A DNA stretch of 64,000 nucleotides from Candidatus Melainabacteria bacterium (GTDB lineage: Bacteria > Cyanobacteriota > Vampirovibrionia > Obscuribacterales > Obscuribacteraceae): the NCBI GenBank assembly GCA_003151275.1, contig PLXC01000066.1:1-64000 (forward strand), read 5' to 3'. Made by a program: the position numbers and the translations under genes. Numbering within the stretch: position 1 is the first letter of the stretch; every line of letters begins with the position of its first letter. The notes under the pieces were generated by a model. That model did not search any database, had not been told where the DNA came from, and saw only the letters and a program-made list of their open reading frames with translations. Positions 41,557-50,902 of this stretch are shown here, in pieces.

Positions 41557-43266
41557 TTATCTGATTTGCGATATGGCTTGCGTCAATGGAAGCATACCCA
41601 ACGCACTCTCGAAATGGTTTTGCAACTGGACAAGATCTATCGGCTGCGATCTGAATCCAACATAACCATCAGGGCGAATCAAGTATAGGCAACTGTGTGC
41701 GGCACCATAGCGATGGTGTAGCCTGCCGTCAATATCCAGTATGACTGACTGCGCCGCATTGGTCTGAGCTGCTGAGTCCGACAGAATTACGTGGCATCTA
41801 ACAAATTCGGCATAGGCTGTTTCTAACTGAGTAAGCGTTTTTTCTATGTCAGTTATTGATTTTGTAGAATTTTGCAAACCTGCGAACAGCAATATGTTGT
41901 GAGTGAAACCGCGAAGTTGTTCAAACAATCTGATCGGTTCGCCTGCTCCAGATGTACGAACTTCCCCATCGGGAGCACGATCACCTGGCGACGGACCATG
42001 TCCAAATTCGAGCCAAGCAGGCACATCTGTGAGTGGATGCCCAAGGGTATGATTCAAGCTCTCCCTGTATTCCCCAACGATTGAGCTGGAGCGGTAGTTA
42101 AGCCCAAGCATTGAGAGGATTTTGCAGGCTCGTTCTTGCACAACTTCTTGGCTGGCTAAAATGGGCATCAAGCGGTTGCGAACTTGCTGGGCTATTGGGT
42201 TGCGAAGAGTGACAACTTTTGTTACTGCGTCAGTGCTCTTCAGCAAACTTAGTCCAATCGGGTGTCTCTCTTCCTGATATGTGTCCAATAACTCTGGTTT
42301 GGCAATTCCCTTTTCGACGAGTTCTAGTTTCCAAGCCAGATTTAGCGCGTCCTGCATGCCAGTATTCATGCCTTGTCCCATCACCGGACTGTGTACATGC
42401 GCCGCGTCACCGGATATGAAGGCACGTCCATTACGATATTGCGCCGCACTGCGTCGACTGATGGTGAACCATGTTAGCCAATTGGGGTTGCTCAACGTCA
42501 CCTTTGTAGAGCAACGTTTGTCCACGATCGCTTGCATTTCTTCCAGAGCGAGCGGATCTCCTGTCGCATGCATTGGACCATCCGCGACAATGCGGTAGCG
42601 ACGATTGCCCATCGGGAAAAAGAATGCAATACCGTCTTCGTTCACGTAGCCAAATAATTCGTCTTCTGGATTATTCCAATCGAGATAACAGTCTGCTGTT
42701 GCAAATGATTCCTCATATGTGGAGCCTTCGAACTTCATTCCAAGTATGTGGCGAGTTGTGCTGTGAGCGCCGTCACACCCTAACAACCAATTCGTGCGAA
42801 CAATCTCTTCGCTTCCGTCTGTCCGTTTCAATGTTGCTGTAACTGAGTTGGCATCTTGCGAGAAATTGGTCAACTCTAGTTCCCGCTCGATCGTCACGGA
42901 TTGTTTGTCGAGTTCTTCACCGAGAAGTCTCTCTGTCTCGTTTTGCGGAACCATCAGGGCATAAGGATATGCGCACTCCATTTCGTCGAGTGAGAGGTGC
43001 ACCAATTTGTTCTTGCCATTGTAGATGTTAGTGGCGTGTACTTTGTGACCAACGCGAATGAAGTCCTCAACAATGCCCATGGACTCAAGCAGTTCAAGTG
43101 TTCTTGCATGTATTCCTAAGGCTTTTGATTTGTTGGATCTTTGTGCGGCTTTATCAATGATTCTGAATCTGACGCCCCCAATGGTTAGAGCAAGCGCCAT
43201 CGTCAGGCCGACCGGCCCGGCACCCACTATCAAGGCAGGCAATCTCTCGTCGTCAGAATCAGCCAT
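41557..43266 (-). CDS. FAD-dependent aromatic monooxygenase (PHBH/MhpA-like)
   Basis: Class A flavin monooxygenase signatures are present: ALIVGAGPVGLTMALAL near residue 11, the DG-type motif LLGCDGAHSTTRHILG, and FISGDAAHVHSPVMGQGMNTG with the FAD ribityl GD motif. A C-terminal thioredoxin-like domain (about 440-569), with RLFEQLRGFTHNILLFAG and YLIRPDGYVGFRS, places it with phenol/3-(3-hydroxyphenyl)propionate or polyketide hydroxylases. It hydroxylates an aromatic or polyketide substrate using NAD(P)H and oxygen. No ring-cleavage gene is nearby. It is upstream of nothing obvious; the GH65 operon ends 195 bases before its start. Confidence 0.88.
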   Translation of the reverse strand: MADSDDERLPALIVGAGPVGLTMALALTIGGVRFRIIDKAAQRSNKSKALGIHARTLELLESMGIVEDFIRVGHKVHATNIYNGKNKLVHLSLDEMECAYPYALMVPQNETERLLGEELDKQSVTIERELELTNFSQDANSVTATLKRTDGSEEIVRTNWLLGCDGAHSTTRHILGMKFEGSTYEESFATADCYLDWNNPEDELFGYVNEDGIAFFFPMGNRRYRIVADGPMHATGDPLALEEMQAIVDKRCSTKVTLSNPNWLTWFTISRRSAAQYRNGRAFISGDAAHVHSPVMGQGMNTGMQDALNLAWKLELVEKGIAKPELLDTYQEERHPIGLSLLKSTDAVTKVVTLRNPIAQQVRNRLMPILASQEVVQERACKILSMLGLNYRSSSIVGEYRESLNHTLGHPLTDVPAWLEFGHGPSPGDRAPDGEVRTSGAGEPIRLFEQLRGFTHNILLFAGLQNSTKSITDIEKTLTQLETAYAEFVRCHVILSDSAAQTNAAQSVILDIDGRLHHRYGAAHSCLYLIRPDGYVGFRSQPIDLVQLQNHFESALGMLPLTQAISQIR

Positions 43267-43461
43267 TTTGGATCTCCGCTTGAGGCAATCTAATCATCGG
43301 AATTTTAGCGGAGAGATAGTCAGAATTGCTAGCCGACGTCCGTAGCTGACAGACAGGATGGATCACCAGTGACGTAACTAACCGAATTGCCGCTAATAAG
43401 TACACGATTAATTCTGTTCGCTGTAGTTGAAGATTTAGTACTGACAAGTGCACTTCGCTCT

Positions 43462-46400
43462 TTAGTGTTTGAGGCTGATGACCTTTGTATCGCCGGCATT
43501 TAGTGAATACACGCGCTTGGCATAACCGATTTTGATCGGCATGGCTGAGCAGTGGCGAGCGTGCACTTTCATCTGGTCTTGATGCAGGTCGATACTGAGC
43601 GATTGCCCTCGATAGCGTAACGTAAACGACAGTCGCACGAGTTGTTTTGGCAACTTAGGGTCAAACCAAAGCACGTCATCTCGCGTCGCAATACCTGTGT
43701 AGCAACGTTGAACAATGTCTAATGTGCCAGCCATCGCACCCATGTGAATTCCTGTTTTTGTCGTTCCTCGCGCAGCGACATCGAAGTAGTCACTGCCTAG
43801 AGCTTCGTAAAATATCTCGTCTTCTTGCCGTGGACCAAGGTTGGGCGAATCCGCTTGCTTGGCTGTCGAGAGGCGTTCAAGTCGTGAAAGTACCCAAGCA
43901 TGTGCAACTCGGCTAAGCGTCGATTCATTGGCGGTTCGGGGAATGTAATATTCTGCCATTTTTTCTAGTGAAGCAGACTCAGCTGAAAGACCGAGTTTAT
44001 TCAATAATTCTTCCAGTTCACAAGGCGAAAAAAGAAAACCGAGCATCAAAACGTCAGGTTGCTTTGAGATTTTGTAACTGTTTAAGTAGCCTGAATTTTC
44101 ATTCAGCAGGCGCGTTAGCTGATCATGATCAATAACTGCATCACGTTCAATTGTTGCATCCCTGCGACCCGGAAATTCATCAAGCTTCTCGTACCCTTCA
44201 AATTGCTCGATCATGCCATTTGCCATGATGGGCACGAACATTTTCGAGCTAACATCCTGCCAATGCCTAATTTCTTCTTCGGATATACCTAATCGACAAC
44301 GAATATGTTGTTGGTGATCCGCGGGCATAGATTCAAGTAATTCAAGGGCGCGGCACAGTGTCCAGACGGCCATGATGTTGGTGTACGCATTATTGTTAAC
44401 ACCTGGTTTTTCAAAGTTCGGATAGCCATTATGGAATTCGTCGGGACCAATGACACCATGTATCTCATATCGATCTCGATCCGGATTGAATTTTGCAAAT
44501 GTGGCAAAGAAGCGAGCAATCTCAAGCAATATTTCGGAGCCGTATGCATACATGAAGTCATCATCGGCGGTGACTTGATAATATTGCCAAACGTTATAGG
44601 CGACCGCTCCGTTCACGTGTATTTCGAGATGCGTATAGTCACGCACCCATTTTTCATCAGTCGACATCCACCAATAGTTCGGTGTTCGTTCTTTACCATC
44701 ACTGGCGCTTTGCCAGGGAAAGCAGGCACCTTTGGCTCCGTACGATTGGGCGATTTTACGCGCTTCGCCAAGTCTTCGATATCTATACTTGAGCAAGGCA
44801 GCGCTGATGTTAGGCATTCTTAAATTGATGAAGGGGAATACAAACAATTCGTCCCAAAAGACGTGTCCTTGATAGCCCTCGCCGCTCCAACCTCTTGCCG
44901 GAACACCAGTGTCTAAATCTACAGTGTGTGTTGATGCTGTTTGTAGACAGTGGAAACTATTGAGATGCAACAGAAGAGAAGGTATCAATTTCGAATTTTC
45001 TTCTGTAGTTTCAATAAACAAATCAAACTGTCGCCAAAGGCTTTTCCATGCATCAATTTGAAATTTGATCAGGTCATCGAACTCGGGCGCGTCGTAGACA
45101 GCTTCGAGCGCCGTGACTTCGGGTTCATAAATGCCTCGGTCGCGGGAAGTATAAACGGCACATGTTTTTTGAAACTGAATGCTTTTCGATGGTGCCAGCT
45201 CAAGACAAATTTCTTGTGCTATGTATTCTTCTTCGGAAATATTCTTGCGAGCCGGATCTATTGTTTTTCCGTCTTGGCGAACGTGCGTGCGCACCGCTTC
45301 AGCCACCACTAACTTCGAGCTGCTTGTAATTGCCTTTAGGAAGATACAATCATTGTCTGCTGCACGAGCCAAGGTCTTCAGATGTTTGTTCGCTTTGAAT
45401 TTGGTTTCAATCGCATCTCCACCATTCTGGATTTTAGCGTCGATAGAACTGGAGACGACGATATTTCCTGTCCAATTTACGGCTGTGATCTGTAGTTCTA
45501 TTCCCGCTAGATGCGAAAAATGCATATGCACAAAACGCCGTTCATTGAGCTTTGTCTCACGACCCTTTTGGTCTCGAAAGTGAATGTCACGATAGAGAAT
45601 GCCCTCTCGCAGATTGAGACGCTGAGAGAATTTAAGAACCTCTACGTGATCTAAGGAGAACCAGTCGCTATCCTCTATTTTGAAGTTTATACACAGCCAA
45701 TTCGGCATATTTACAAGTTCTTCTCTATCGAACGGCGCGCCTTCTACTTCGAGTTGAATCGTGTTGTAGCCACCAGCAACATAAGTGCCAGGATAGTGAA
45801 CTTCATCAGCTTGGGATTCTGCTGCGGCGCCACGAGTGCAGAACATGCCGTTGCCTAGAGAGCAAAGTGATTCGCGCTGTTGTTCATGAGTAGGATCGTA
45901 TGTGTCGTAGGATACTACCCAGTTAGCTTCAGTTACGTCAAGATCCGCCATTGCCATACCGCGGATTTGTGAATCCGATTCTTGCGGCAAGGTGATTTCA
46001 GATAGATCTCGTACAACAACGTTGGCGCCATGCTTCTTTAAAGCTTCAGTGTTGTTTTGTCGCGCCACACCTACAACCATGCCGAACTTCCCGTTTTTGC
46101 CTGATTGCACTCCAGCTTCTGCGTCTTCCACGACAATGGCTCTGGCAGGCTTTACAGAGAGCCGATGAGCAGCCTCCAGAAATACATCTGGCGCGGGTTT
46201 ACCTTTTAAGTGTAGTTCCTCTGCGTCGATACCAGTAACGGTAGCATCAAACAGACTAGAGAGTTTTGTTAGTTTTAAAATCTCAGCACCATTTTTGCTG
46301 GCGGTGACTAAGGCAGTTTTGATCTTCGCGTGACGAAGCGATTTGATCAAAGCAATCGTAGTTTCATAGGGCTCGACACCGTTCGTATGAATCAATCGTA

Positions 46401-46749
46401 AAAACTCGTCCTCTTTTTTGCGTGCCAGAGCAGATACGCTGTCAATTCCTGGCGGATCATTTGAATTGCCTTCAGGCAGTTTTATCCCCCGCGATTGAAG
46501 AAAGCTTCTAACCCCGTCCTCACGCGGTTTACCATCAACAAATTCTAAATAGTTTTCTTGCGTAAACTCACTGAATTGCTTTTCGTTTTTGTTCTTGAGA
46601 AAGGAATCAAAGGTTGTTTTCCATGCTGCGAAATGAACTGATGCTGTGCGAGTCACGACGCCATCCATGTCGAATAGCACCGCGTCATACCTCTCCGGTG
46701 AGATGACTGTGGATTGCTCTGGTTTCGGCTCAGATTCTTTTTCAGTCAT
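43462..46749 (-). CDS. Fused beta-phosphoglucomutase and GH65 disaccharide phosphorylase
   Basis: Residues 1-255 are a HAD hydrolase of the beta-phosphoglucomutase type: LFDMDGVVT with Asp27 and Asp29, TALVTAS, LKGKPAPDVF and VVEDAEAG. Residues 275-1095 are a GH65 enzyme: catalytic Glu771 in IGPDEFHNG, KPGVNNNAYTN, the GWSGEGYQGHVFWDELF block, and the phosphate-binding GTTKTGIHMGA. The fusion would split an alpha-linked disaccharide (maltose, kojibiose, trehalose or similar) with phosphate into glucose and beta-glucose 1-phosphate, then make glucose 6-phosphate. It ends an operon with zwf and a 6-phosphogluconate dehydrogenase, which use that product. The exact linkage is not determinable here. 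Confidence 0.93.
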   Translation of the reverse strand: MTEKESEPKPEQSTVISPERYDAVLFDMDGVVTRTASVHFAAWKTTFDSFLKNKNEKQFSEFTQENYLEFVDGKPREDGVRSFLQSRGIKLPEGNSNDPPGIDSVSALARKKEDEFLRLIHTNGVEPYETTIALIKSLRHAKIKTALVTASKNGAEILKLTKLSSLFDATVTGIDAEELHLKGKPAPDVFLEAAHRLSVKPARAIVVEDAEAGVQSGKNGKFGMVVGVARQNNTEALKKHGANVVVRDLSEITLPQESDSQIRGMAMADLDVTEANWVVSYDTYDPTHEQQRESLCSLGNGMFCTRGAAAESQADEVHYPGTYVAGGYNTIQLEVEGAPFDREELVNMPNWLCINFKIEDSDWFSLDHVEVLKFSQRLNLREGILYRDIHFRDQKGRETKLNERRFVHMHFSHLAGIELQITAVNWTGNIVVSSSIDAKIQNGGDAIETKFKANKHLKTLARAADNDCIFLKAITSSSKLVVAEAVRTHVRQDGKTIDPARKNISEEEYIAQEICLELAPSKSIQFQKTCAVYTSRDRGIYEPEVTALEAVYDAPEFDDLIKFQIDAWKSLWRQFDLFIETTEENSKLIPSLLLHLNSFHCLQTASTHTVDLDTGVPARGWSGEGYQGHVFWDELFVFPFINLRMPNISAALLKYRYRRLGEARKIAQSYGAKGACFPWQSASDGKERTPNYWWMSTDEKWVRDYTHLEIHVNGAVAYNVWQYYQVTADDDFMYAYGSEILLEIARFFATFAKFNPDRDRYEIHGVIGPDEFHNGYPNFEKPGVNNNAYTNIMAVWTLCRALELLESMPADHQQHIRCRLGISEEEIRHWQDVSSKMFVPIMANGMIEQFEGYEKLDEFPGRRDATIERDAVIDHDQLTRLLNENSGYLNSYKISKQPDVLMLGFLFSPCELEELLNKLGLSAESASLEKMAEYYIPRTANESTLSRVAHAWVLSRLERLSTAKQADSPNLGPRQEDEIFYEALGSDYFDVAARGTTKTGIHMGAMAGTLDIVQRCYTGIATRDDVLWFDPKLPKQLVRLSFTLRYRGQSLSIDLHQDQMKVHARHCSAMPIKIGYAKRVYSLNAGDTKVISLKH

Positions 46750-46786
46750 TTTTCCTCACGTCTAGGTCATTTTTTTACTAAATTTG

Positions 46787-48211
46787 TCATTTGACAAATC
46801 GATCCCAACCAGCATATTTTTCAACAATTGCTCCTCTTGGTTTGGAAACCAAAATTAGCACGATACCTGAGATCAGTTCGCTACAAAGGACGATTGGCAA
46901 ATCTCTTGCGAAGACTAGCGCGGCGATTATGATCGCTGCTCCGATCGGTATATTGATCAGCCTGGCAATTCTGGTCACTTCGGCGGTGGACACAGCAGCA
47001 ACTGTTACTACCATTGCACCGAGCAGATGGTCGCAGTTTGCGGTGGGACCTGGAAACGGCAAGAGATCGGGACGCGCCATCAGCCAAATGCCAATCGCAA
47101 GTTGAGCGAAAATTGTCCAGGGCACCGTCACACCTTGAATGCTGGCAATCCAACGTTGACTGAATGAGTACCTCATCCGGTCGGGATCAACAGATCCGTC
47201 CCCAACAATGGTTCCACCTAACCAGAACACCTGCCACAAGGATTTTTTTTGTCGACTGGCGTCAACTAGAAATTGTCCAACTGCTACTGCCTCATGTACA
47301 GCGAGAGGAACTGAGGTCATTAACGCAACTGCAGCAATCAGACATAAACCGCACCAATAGCCGACAAAAATAGGTTGAGTGATCACGAGCACAATACTTG
47401 TCGCTCCCAAAGGCAATACTAAACAAGCGAACATAATAACTATCCACGGTGCGGTGCGCCATCGGGCTCTGTCACCCATAAAACCGGTAAGAACTTCCAA
47501 AATGTAAGCGACACTGCCGAAGCCGGCATCTGAAATTGGAAAGGAGCGCGAGATACTGGAACCAGTGACTTTGTCGCTTCCATCGCCAAAAAACGGGTCC
47601 CACGCATGCGGAACGTAACCGAGTTGATGCGCAGCGAGATAACGCGAAATGAAAAACCCCACAAGCGCTAGGGCGATACCAAGCCATCGCCGAATCCAGG
47701 AAGAGGGATTATATGTCCATCCTGGTGGTCGATCCGGACCGGGTAGTTCGACTCCTCCAGATCCAGGGGAGCCTGGAATCAGGATTGAAAAAGTAATAAG
47801 CAAGCAAGCAATCAATGTGTCAACTAAAAAGACCGCCGGAGTCGGCGACCAAAAAATCAACGGTGCAAAGAGCAGCCAGAAGCCAACAATAGCTGTGCCC
47901 CAACGTAATCGAGCTAAGCGGGGAGTAAATGACAAAGCCTCCAGCAAAATTATCAATGCACCAGATGCAGTGTCACTTATAGTTAATGCGGAGCTTTTGT
48001 AATCAAACAAATGAGGGTTAGTTAAAAGCCAAAGCCCAAGAATACAATTAGCTGCATACGTCCAAAGTATTTTGTAGTTGTAGCGCTCAACAAGCTGTTG
48101 AATTTCACTTGCGGATTTCCCCACAATTTCGTTAAAATCTTTGATCTGATACGTTGGCGAATTTTGCTCACCTGGCAACGGTGATTGATTCAGTCCTTCA
48201 AGGTTTTTCAT
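46787..48211 (-). CDS. Membrane protein with SPW repeats and VKOR-like domain
   Basis: Two hydrophobic repeat regions of the SPW type (about residues 50-145 and 364-435, with GIWLMARPDLL and LGLWLLTNPHLF) flank a central domain. The centre, with WDPFFGDGSDKV, SRSFPISDAGFGSVAYILEV, WRTAPWIVIMFACLVLP and GYWCGLCL (Cys287, Cys290), matches vitamin K epoxide reductase-family proteins of this SPW type. VKOR enzymes reoxidise or reduce quinones and disulfides; the second Cys pair typical of canonical members is not evident, so activity is uncertain. It is translated in an operon with zwf and GH65. Confidence 0.75.
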   Translation of the reverse strand: MKNLEGLNQSPLPGEQNSPTYQIKDFNEIVGKSASEIQQLVERYNYKILWTYAANCILGLWLLTNPHLFDYKSSALTISDTASGALIILLEALSFTPRLARLRWGTAIVGFWLLFAPLIFWSPTPAVFLVDTLIACLLITFSILIPGSPGSGGVELPGPDRPPGWTYNPSSWIRRWLGIALALVGFFISRYLAAHQLGYVPHAWDPFFGDGSDKVTGSSISRSFPISDAGFGSVAYILEVLTGFMGDRARWRTAPWIVIMFACLVLPLGATSIVLVITQPIFVGYWCGLCLIAAVALMTSVPLAVHEAVAVGQFLVDASRQKKSLWQVFWLGGTIVGDGSVDPDRMRYSFSQRWIASIQGVTVPWTIFAQLAIGIWLMARPDLLPFPGPTANCDHLLGAMVVTVAAVSTAEVTRIARLINIPIGAAIIIAALVFARDLPIVLCSELISGIVLILVSKPRGAIVEKYAGWDRFVK

Positions 48212-48243
48212 AAGAATCTTCCGGCAAGTGTAGAGTATGGATT

Positions 48244-49623
48244 TTAGCTTGATGATGTGGGATCGTACCAGCCTCCTTCAGGTTCGATGTCTGGTCTGAC
48301 CTGTGCGGGACCCCAGGAATTTGGTTCGTATTCGTGAACGGGAGTGGCATTGTCCAGAACTGGTTCCAGAATGCGCCAAGCTGCTTCTACAGAATCTTCT
48401 CGTGCGAATAGAGTACCATCGCCCCTGGTGGCGTCGCCGAGAAGCCTTTCGTATGGAGGCATCTCGTTGGCTGGTTGTTCGTGAACTACCAGTTCAGCGT
48501 TCTGACCCACCATGGTTTCGCCAGGCTTTTTGAGTTTTATGCCTAAGGCTATTACTTGATCCGGACCAAGCCGAAAACGATAATAACTATCTTGCGACAA
48601 CGCAGTTTCATCCAAAACAGGATGTGGTGCGTGTTTAAATCGCACTACTATTTCTGTAGCGGTAACCGGCAAGCACTTGCCGGCTCGAACAAAGAATGGC
48701 ACTCCTTGCCAGCGCTCATTATCGATGTTAAAGCGCAAAGCCGCAAAGGTCTCAACTTTCGACTCTGCGGCCACCCCTGGTTCACTCTTGTATCCTCGAA
48801 ATTGGCCACGCACCAAGTCCGAAGGTTTGAGTGTGCGCACCGACTTAAGCAAGTTCCCACGCTCATCGCGGAGCGTTTCGTGGGTACTAGAAGCTGGGCA
48901 TTCCATTGCCAGACAAGCGATCACTTGGAGCATGTGATTTTGGACGACGTCGCGAATCGCTCCCTCCTCGTCGTACAGTTTCCCTCGCCCCTCAACACCG
49001 AATGTCTCTGCCATCGTAATCTGCACATTGGCAATTTGTTTATTGTTCCAGGTGGACTCTACGACTGGGTTTGCAAAGCGGAAGTAAATCAGGTTCTGAA
49101 CAGGTTCTTTACCGAGAAAGTGATCGATGCGAAAAATATCGTTTTCAGCAAACGAGCCATGCAGAATATTGTTTAGTTCTTTGGCTGAAGTCAAATTTCG
49201 ACCAAACGGTTTTTCCACAACGACACGCGCATTTTTGACACAGTCAGCTTTTGCTAGCCCTTGAACGACGGCACCAAACAGATTGGGAGGAATGGCTAAG
49301 TAATATAGAGGACGCTTGGCGTTGCCGAGAACTTGCCTCAACTGTGCAAAAGTGGTGTCATCGGCATAGTCTCCGTCAACGTATTTGAGCAGTGAAGAAA
49401 GTTTAGAGAAGGCTTCTGAGTCCATACCGCCGTGTTTCTCAAGACTGTCCTTGGCCCTTTCCTTAAGCTGTTCCAGATTCCAACTTGACTTAGCCACGCC
49501 GATTATTGGTATGTTCAGTTGTTCGTCCTTGATCAGCGCTTGAAGAGCTGGGAAGATCTGCTTATAAGCAAGATCCCCACTGGCTCCAAAGAAAACGAAC
49601 GCATCTGAATTCTCCTCACTCAT
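48244..49623 (-). CDS. zwf: Glucose-6-phosphate 1-dehydrogenase
   Basis: NADP-binding GASGDLAYK is at residues 13-21, VVVEKPFGRNL at 135-144, the substrate motif RIDHFLGKE at 165-173, the catalytic-region VQNHMLQV near 230 and FVRAGKCLP near 320. It oxidises glucose 6-phosphate to 6-phosphogluconolactone with NADP reduction, the entry to the oxidative pentose phosphate pathway. Length is normal. Its ATG lies three bases after the stop of the 6-phosphogluconate dehydrogenase gene, so the two are translationally linked. The next gene encodes the SPW/VKOR protein. Confidence 0.96.
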   Translation of the reverse strand: MSEENSDAFVFFGASGDLAYKQIFPALQALIKDEQLNIPIIGVAKSSWNLEQLKERAKDSLEKHGGMDSEAFSKLSSLLKYVDGDYADDTTFAQLRQVLGNAKRPLYYLAIPPNLFGAVVQGLAKADCVKNARVVVEKPFGRNLTSAKELNNILHGSFAENDIFRIDHFLGKEPVQNLIYFRFANPVVESTWNNKQIANVQITMAETFGVEGRGKLYDEEGAIRDVVQNHMLQVIACLAMECPASSTHETLRDERGNLLKSVRTLKPSDLVRGQFRGYKSEPGVAAESKVETFAALRFNIDNERWQGVPFFVRAGKCLPVTATEIVVRFKHAPHPVLDETALSQDSYYRFRLGPDQVIALGIKLKKPGETMVGQNAELVVHEQPANEMPPYERLLGDATRGDGTLFAREDSVEAAWRILEPVLDNATPVHEYEPNSWGPAQVRPDIEPEGGWYDPTSSS

Positions 49624-49626
49624 GAC

Positions 49627-50652
49627 TCACCCATTCTCCGAGGCAGGTTTCTCTTCATGACCGCCAAATTGGTATCGCATCGCTGAAAGTACCTTGTCTG
49701 CAAAGTCGGCCTCTGCGCGTGAACTGAATCGTTCATAAAGAGCGGTACTTAAAACTGGAACCGGAATGGACTCGTCGATTGCCGCACTGATGGTCCATCT
49801 TCCTTCACCGGAGTCTGAGACACGTCCAGTAAAATCTTTTAAGTCTGGACTTTTTAGCAATGCTTCAGCAGTCAGATCGAGCAGCCACGAGGCAATGACA
49901 CTACCGCGTCGCCAAACTTCAGAAATTTCCGTCAAATTCAAATCATATTGATAGAGCTCAGGGTGTCTGAGTGGGGTAGTTTCAGCGTCGTCGGTTTGCT
50001 TCACCTTACCGGCGTTGGCGTGGCGCAATATGTTCAAACCCTCTCCGTACGCCGCCATCACACCATATTCGATACCATTGTGCACCATCTTAACGAAGTG
50101 TCCGGCACCACTTGGTCCACAATGGAGGTAGCCGTGCTCTGCTGTGCTGGGATCACCAGTTCGCCCTGGTGTGCGCGGGGCCGCATCAACAGTCGGGGCC
50201 AGAGCCTTGAAGATAGGATCGAGTCTTTTAACGGCAACTTCTTCTCCGCCGATCATCAAACAATACCCTCGTTCCATACCCCATACGCCACCACTTGTTC
50301 CGGCATCGATATAATGGATGTCCTTTAGTTTTAGGTGGGCGGAGCGATGCAAATCATCGTGGTAGTAAGAATTTCCACCATCTATTACGACATCGTCTGA
50401 TTGCAAATGGTTTTCAAGATTTTTGAGGGTCTTATCAACCACCGCTGCTGGTACCATCATCCAAACGGCACGAGGCTTGGTCAACTTGTCAGCGAGATCC
50501 TCAAGAGAGCTTGCGCCTTGAGCGCCGGCTTTGACCAGCTCATCTACGTGCTCCTTCTGTAAATCGAAGACGACGCACTGATGACCGGCGTTCATCAAGC
50601 GCTTGACCATGTTTGAGCCCATGCGACCGAGACCTATCATTCCAATTTGCAT
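49627..50652 (-). CDS. gnd: 6-phosphogluconate dehydrogenase, short decarboxylating type (GndA/YqeC-like)
   Basis: The Rossmann motif GMIGLGRMGSNM is at residues 4-15, GANGGN-type block replaced by VVIDGGNSYYHDD, then YIDAGTSGGVWGMERGYCLMIGG, and GPSGAGHFVKMVHNGIEYG with catalytic Lys and Asn. The 341-residue length marks the shorter branch of the family. It decarboxylates 6-phosphogluconate to ribulose 5-phosphate with NAD(P) reduction. ATG 50652 has a strong AGGAGAAT ribosome-binding site; an in-frame extension upstream is not protein-like. It heads the operon with zwf, SPW/VKOR and GH65. Confidence 0.95.
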   Translation of the reverse strand: MQIGMIGLGRMGSNMVKRLMNAGHQCVVFDLQKEHVDELVKAGAQGASSLEDLADKLTKPRAVWMMVPAAVVDKTLKNLENHLQSDDVVIDGGNSYYHDDLHRSAHLKLKDIHYIDAGTSGGVWGMERGYCLMIGGEEVAVKRLDPIFKALAPTVDAAPRTPGRTGDPSTAEHGYLHCGPSGAGHFVKMVHNGIEYGVMAAYGEGLNILRHANAGKVKQTDDAETTPLRHPELYQYDLNLTEISEVWRRGSVIASWLLDLTAEALLKSPDLKDFTGRVSDSGEGRWTISAAIDESIPVPVLSTALYERFSSRAEADFADKVLSAMRYQFGGHEEKPASENG

Positions 50653-50902
50653 ATTATTCTCCTGGAAACTGTGAGCCGTTCCGAGCGCTCTCATAAATCG
50701 TCGCCACGCCCAAAAATTTCGCTGCAATGTGTGGAATAATTATCCCCTACAGTTGTGCGGGACCCTCTTCGCTGACATTAGACCACAGTCGTGATGGATG
50801 TGTGTTTGATATTGTGTCAAGGATCATGCGAATTTCTAGGTCCAATTATTTGGAACCAATCCGAGTATGCCGCGTCGCTTTTAGACAAAGAGGGTAATTT
50901 TA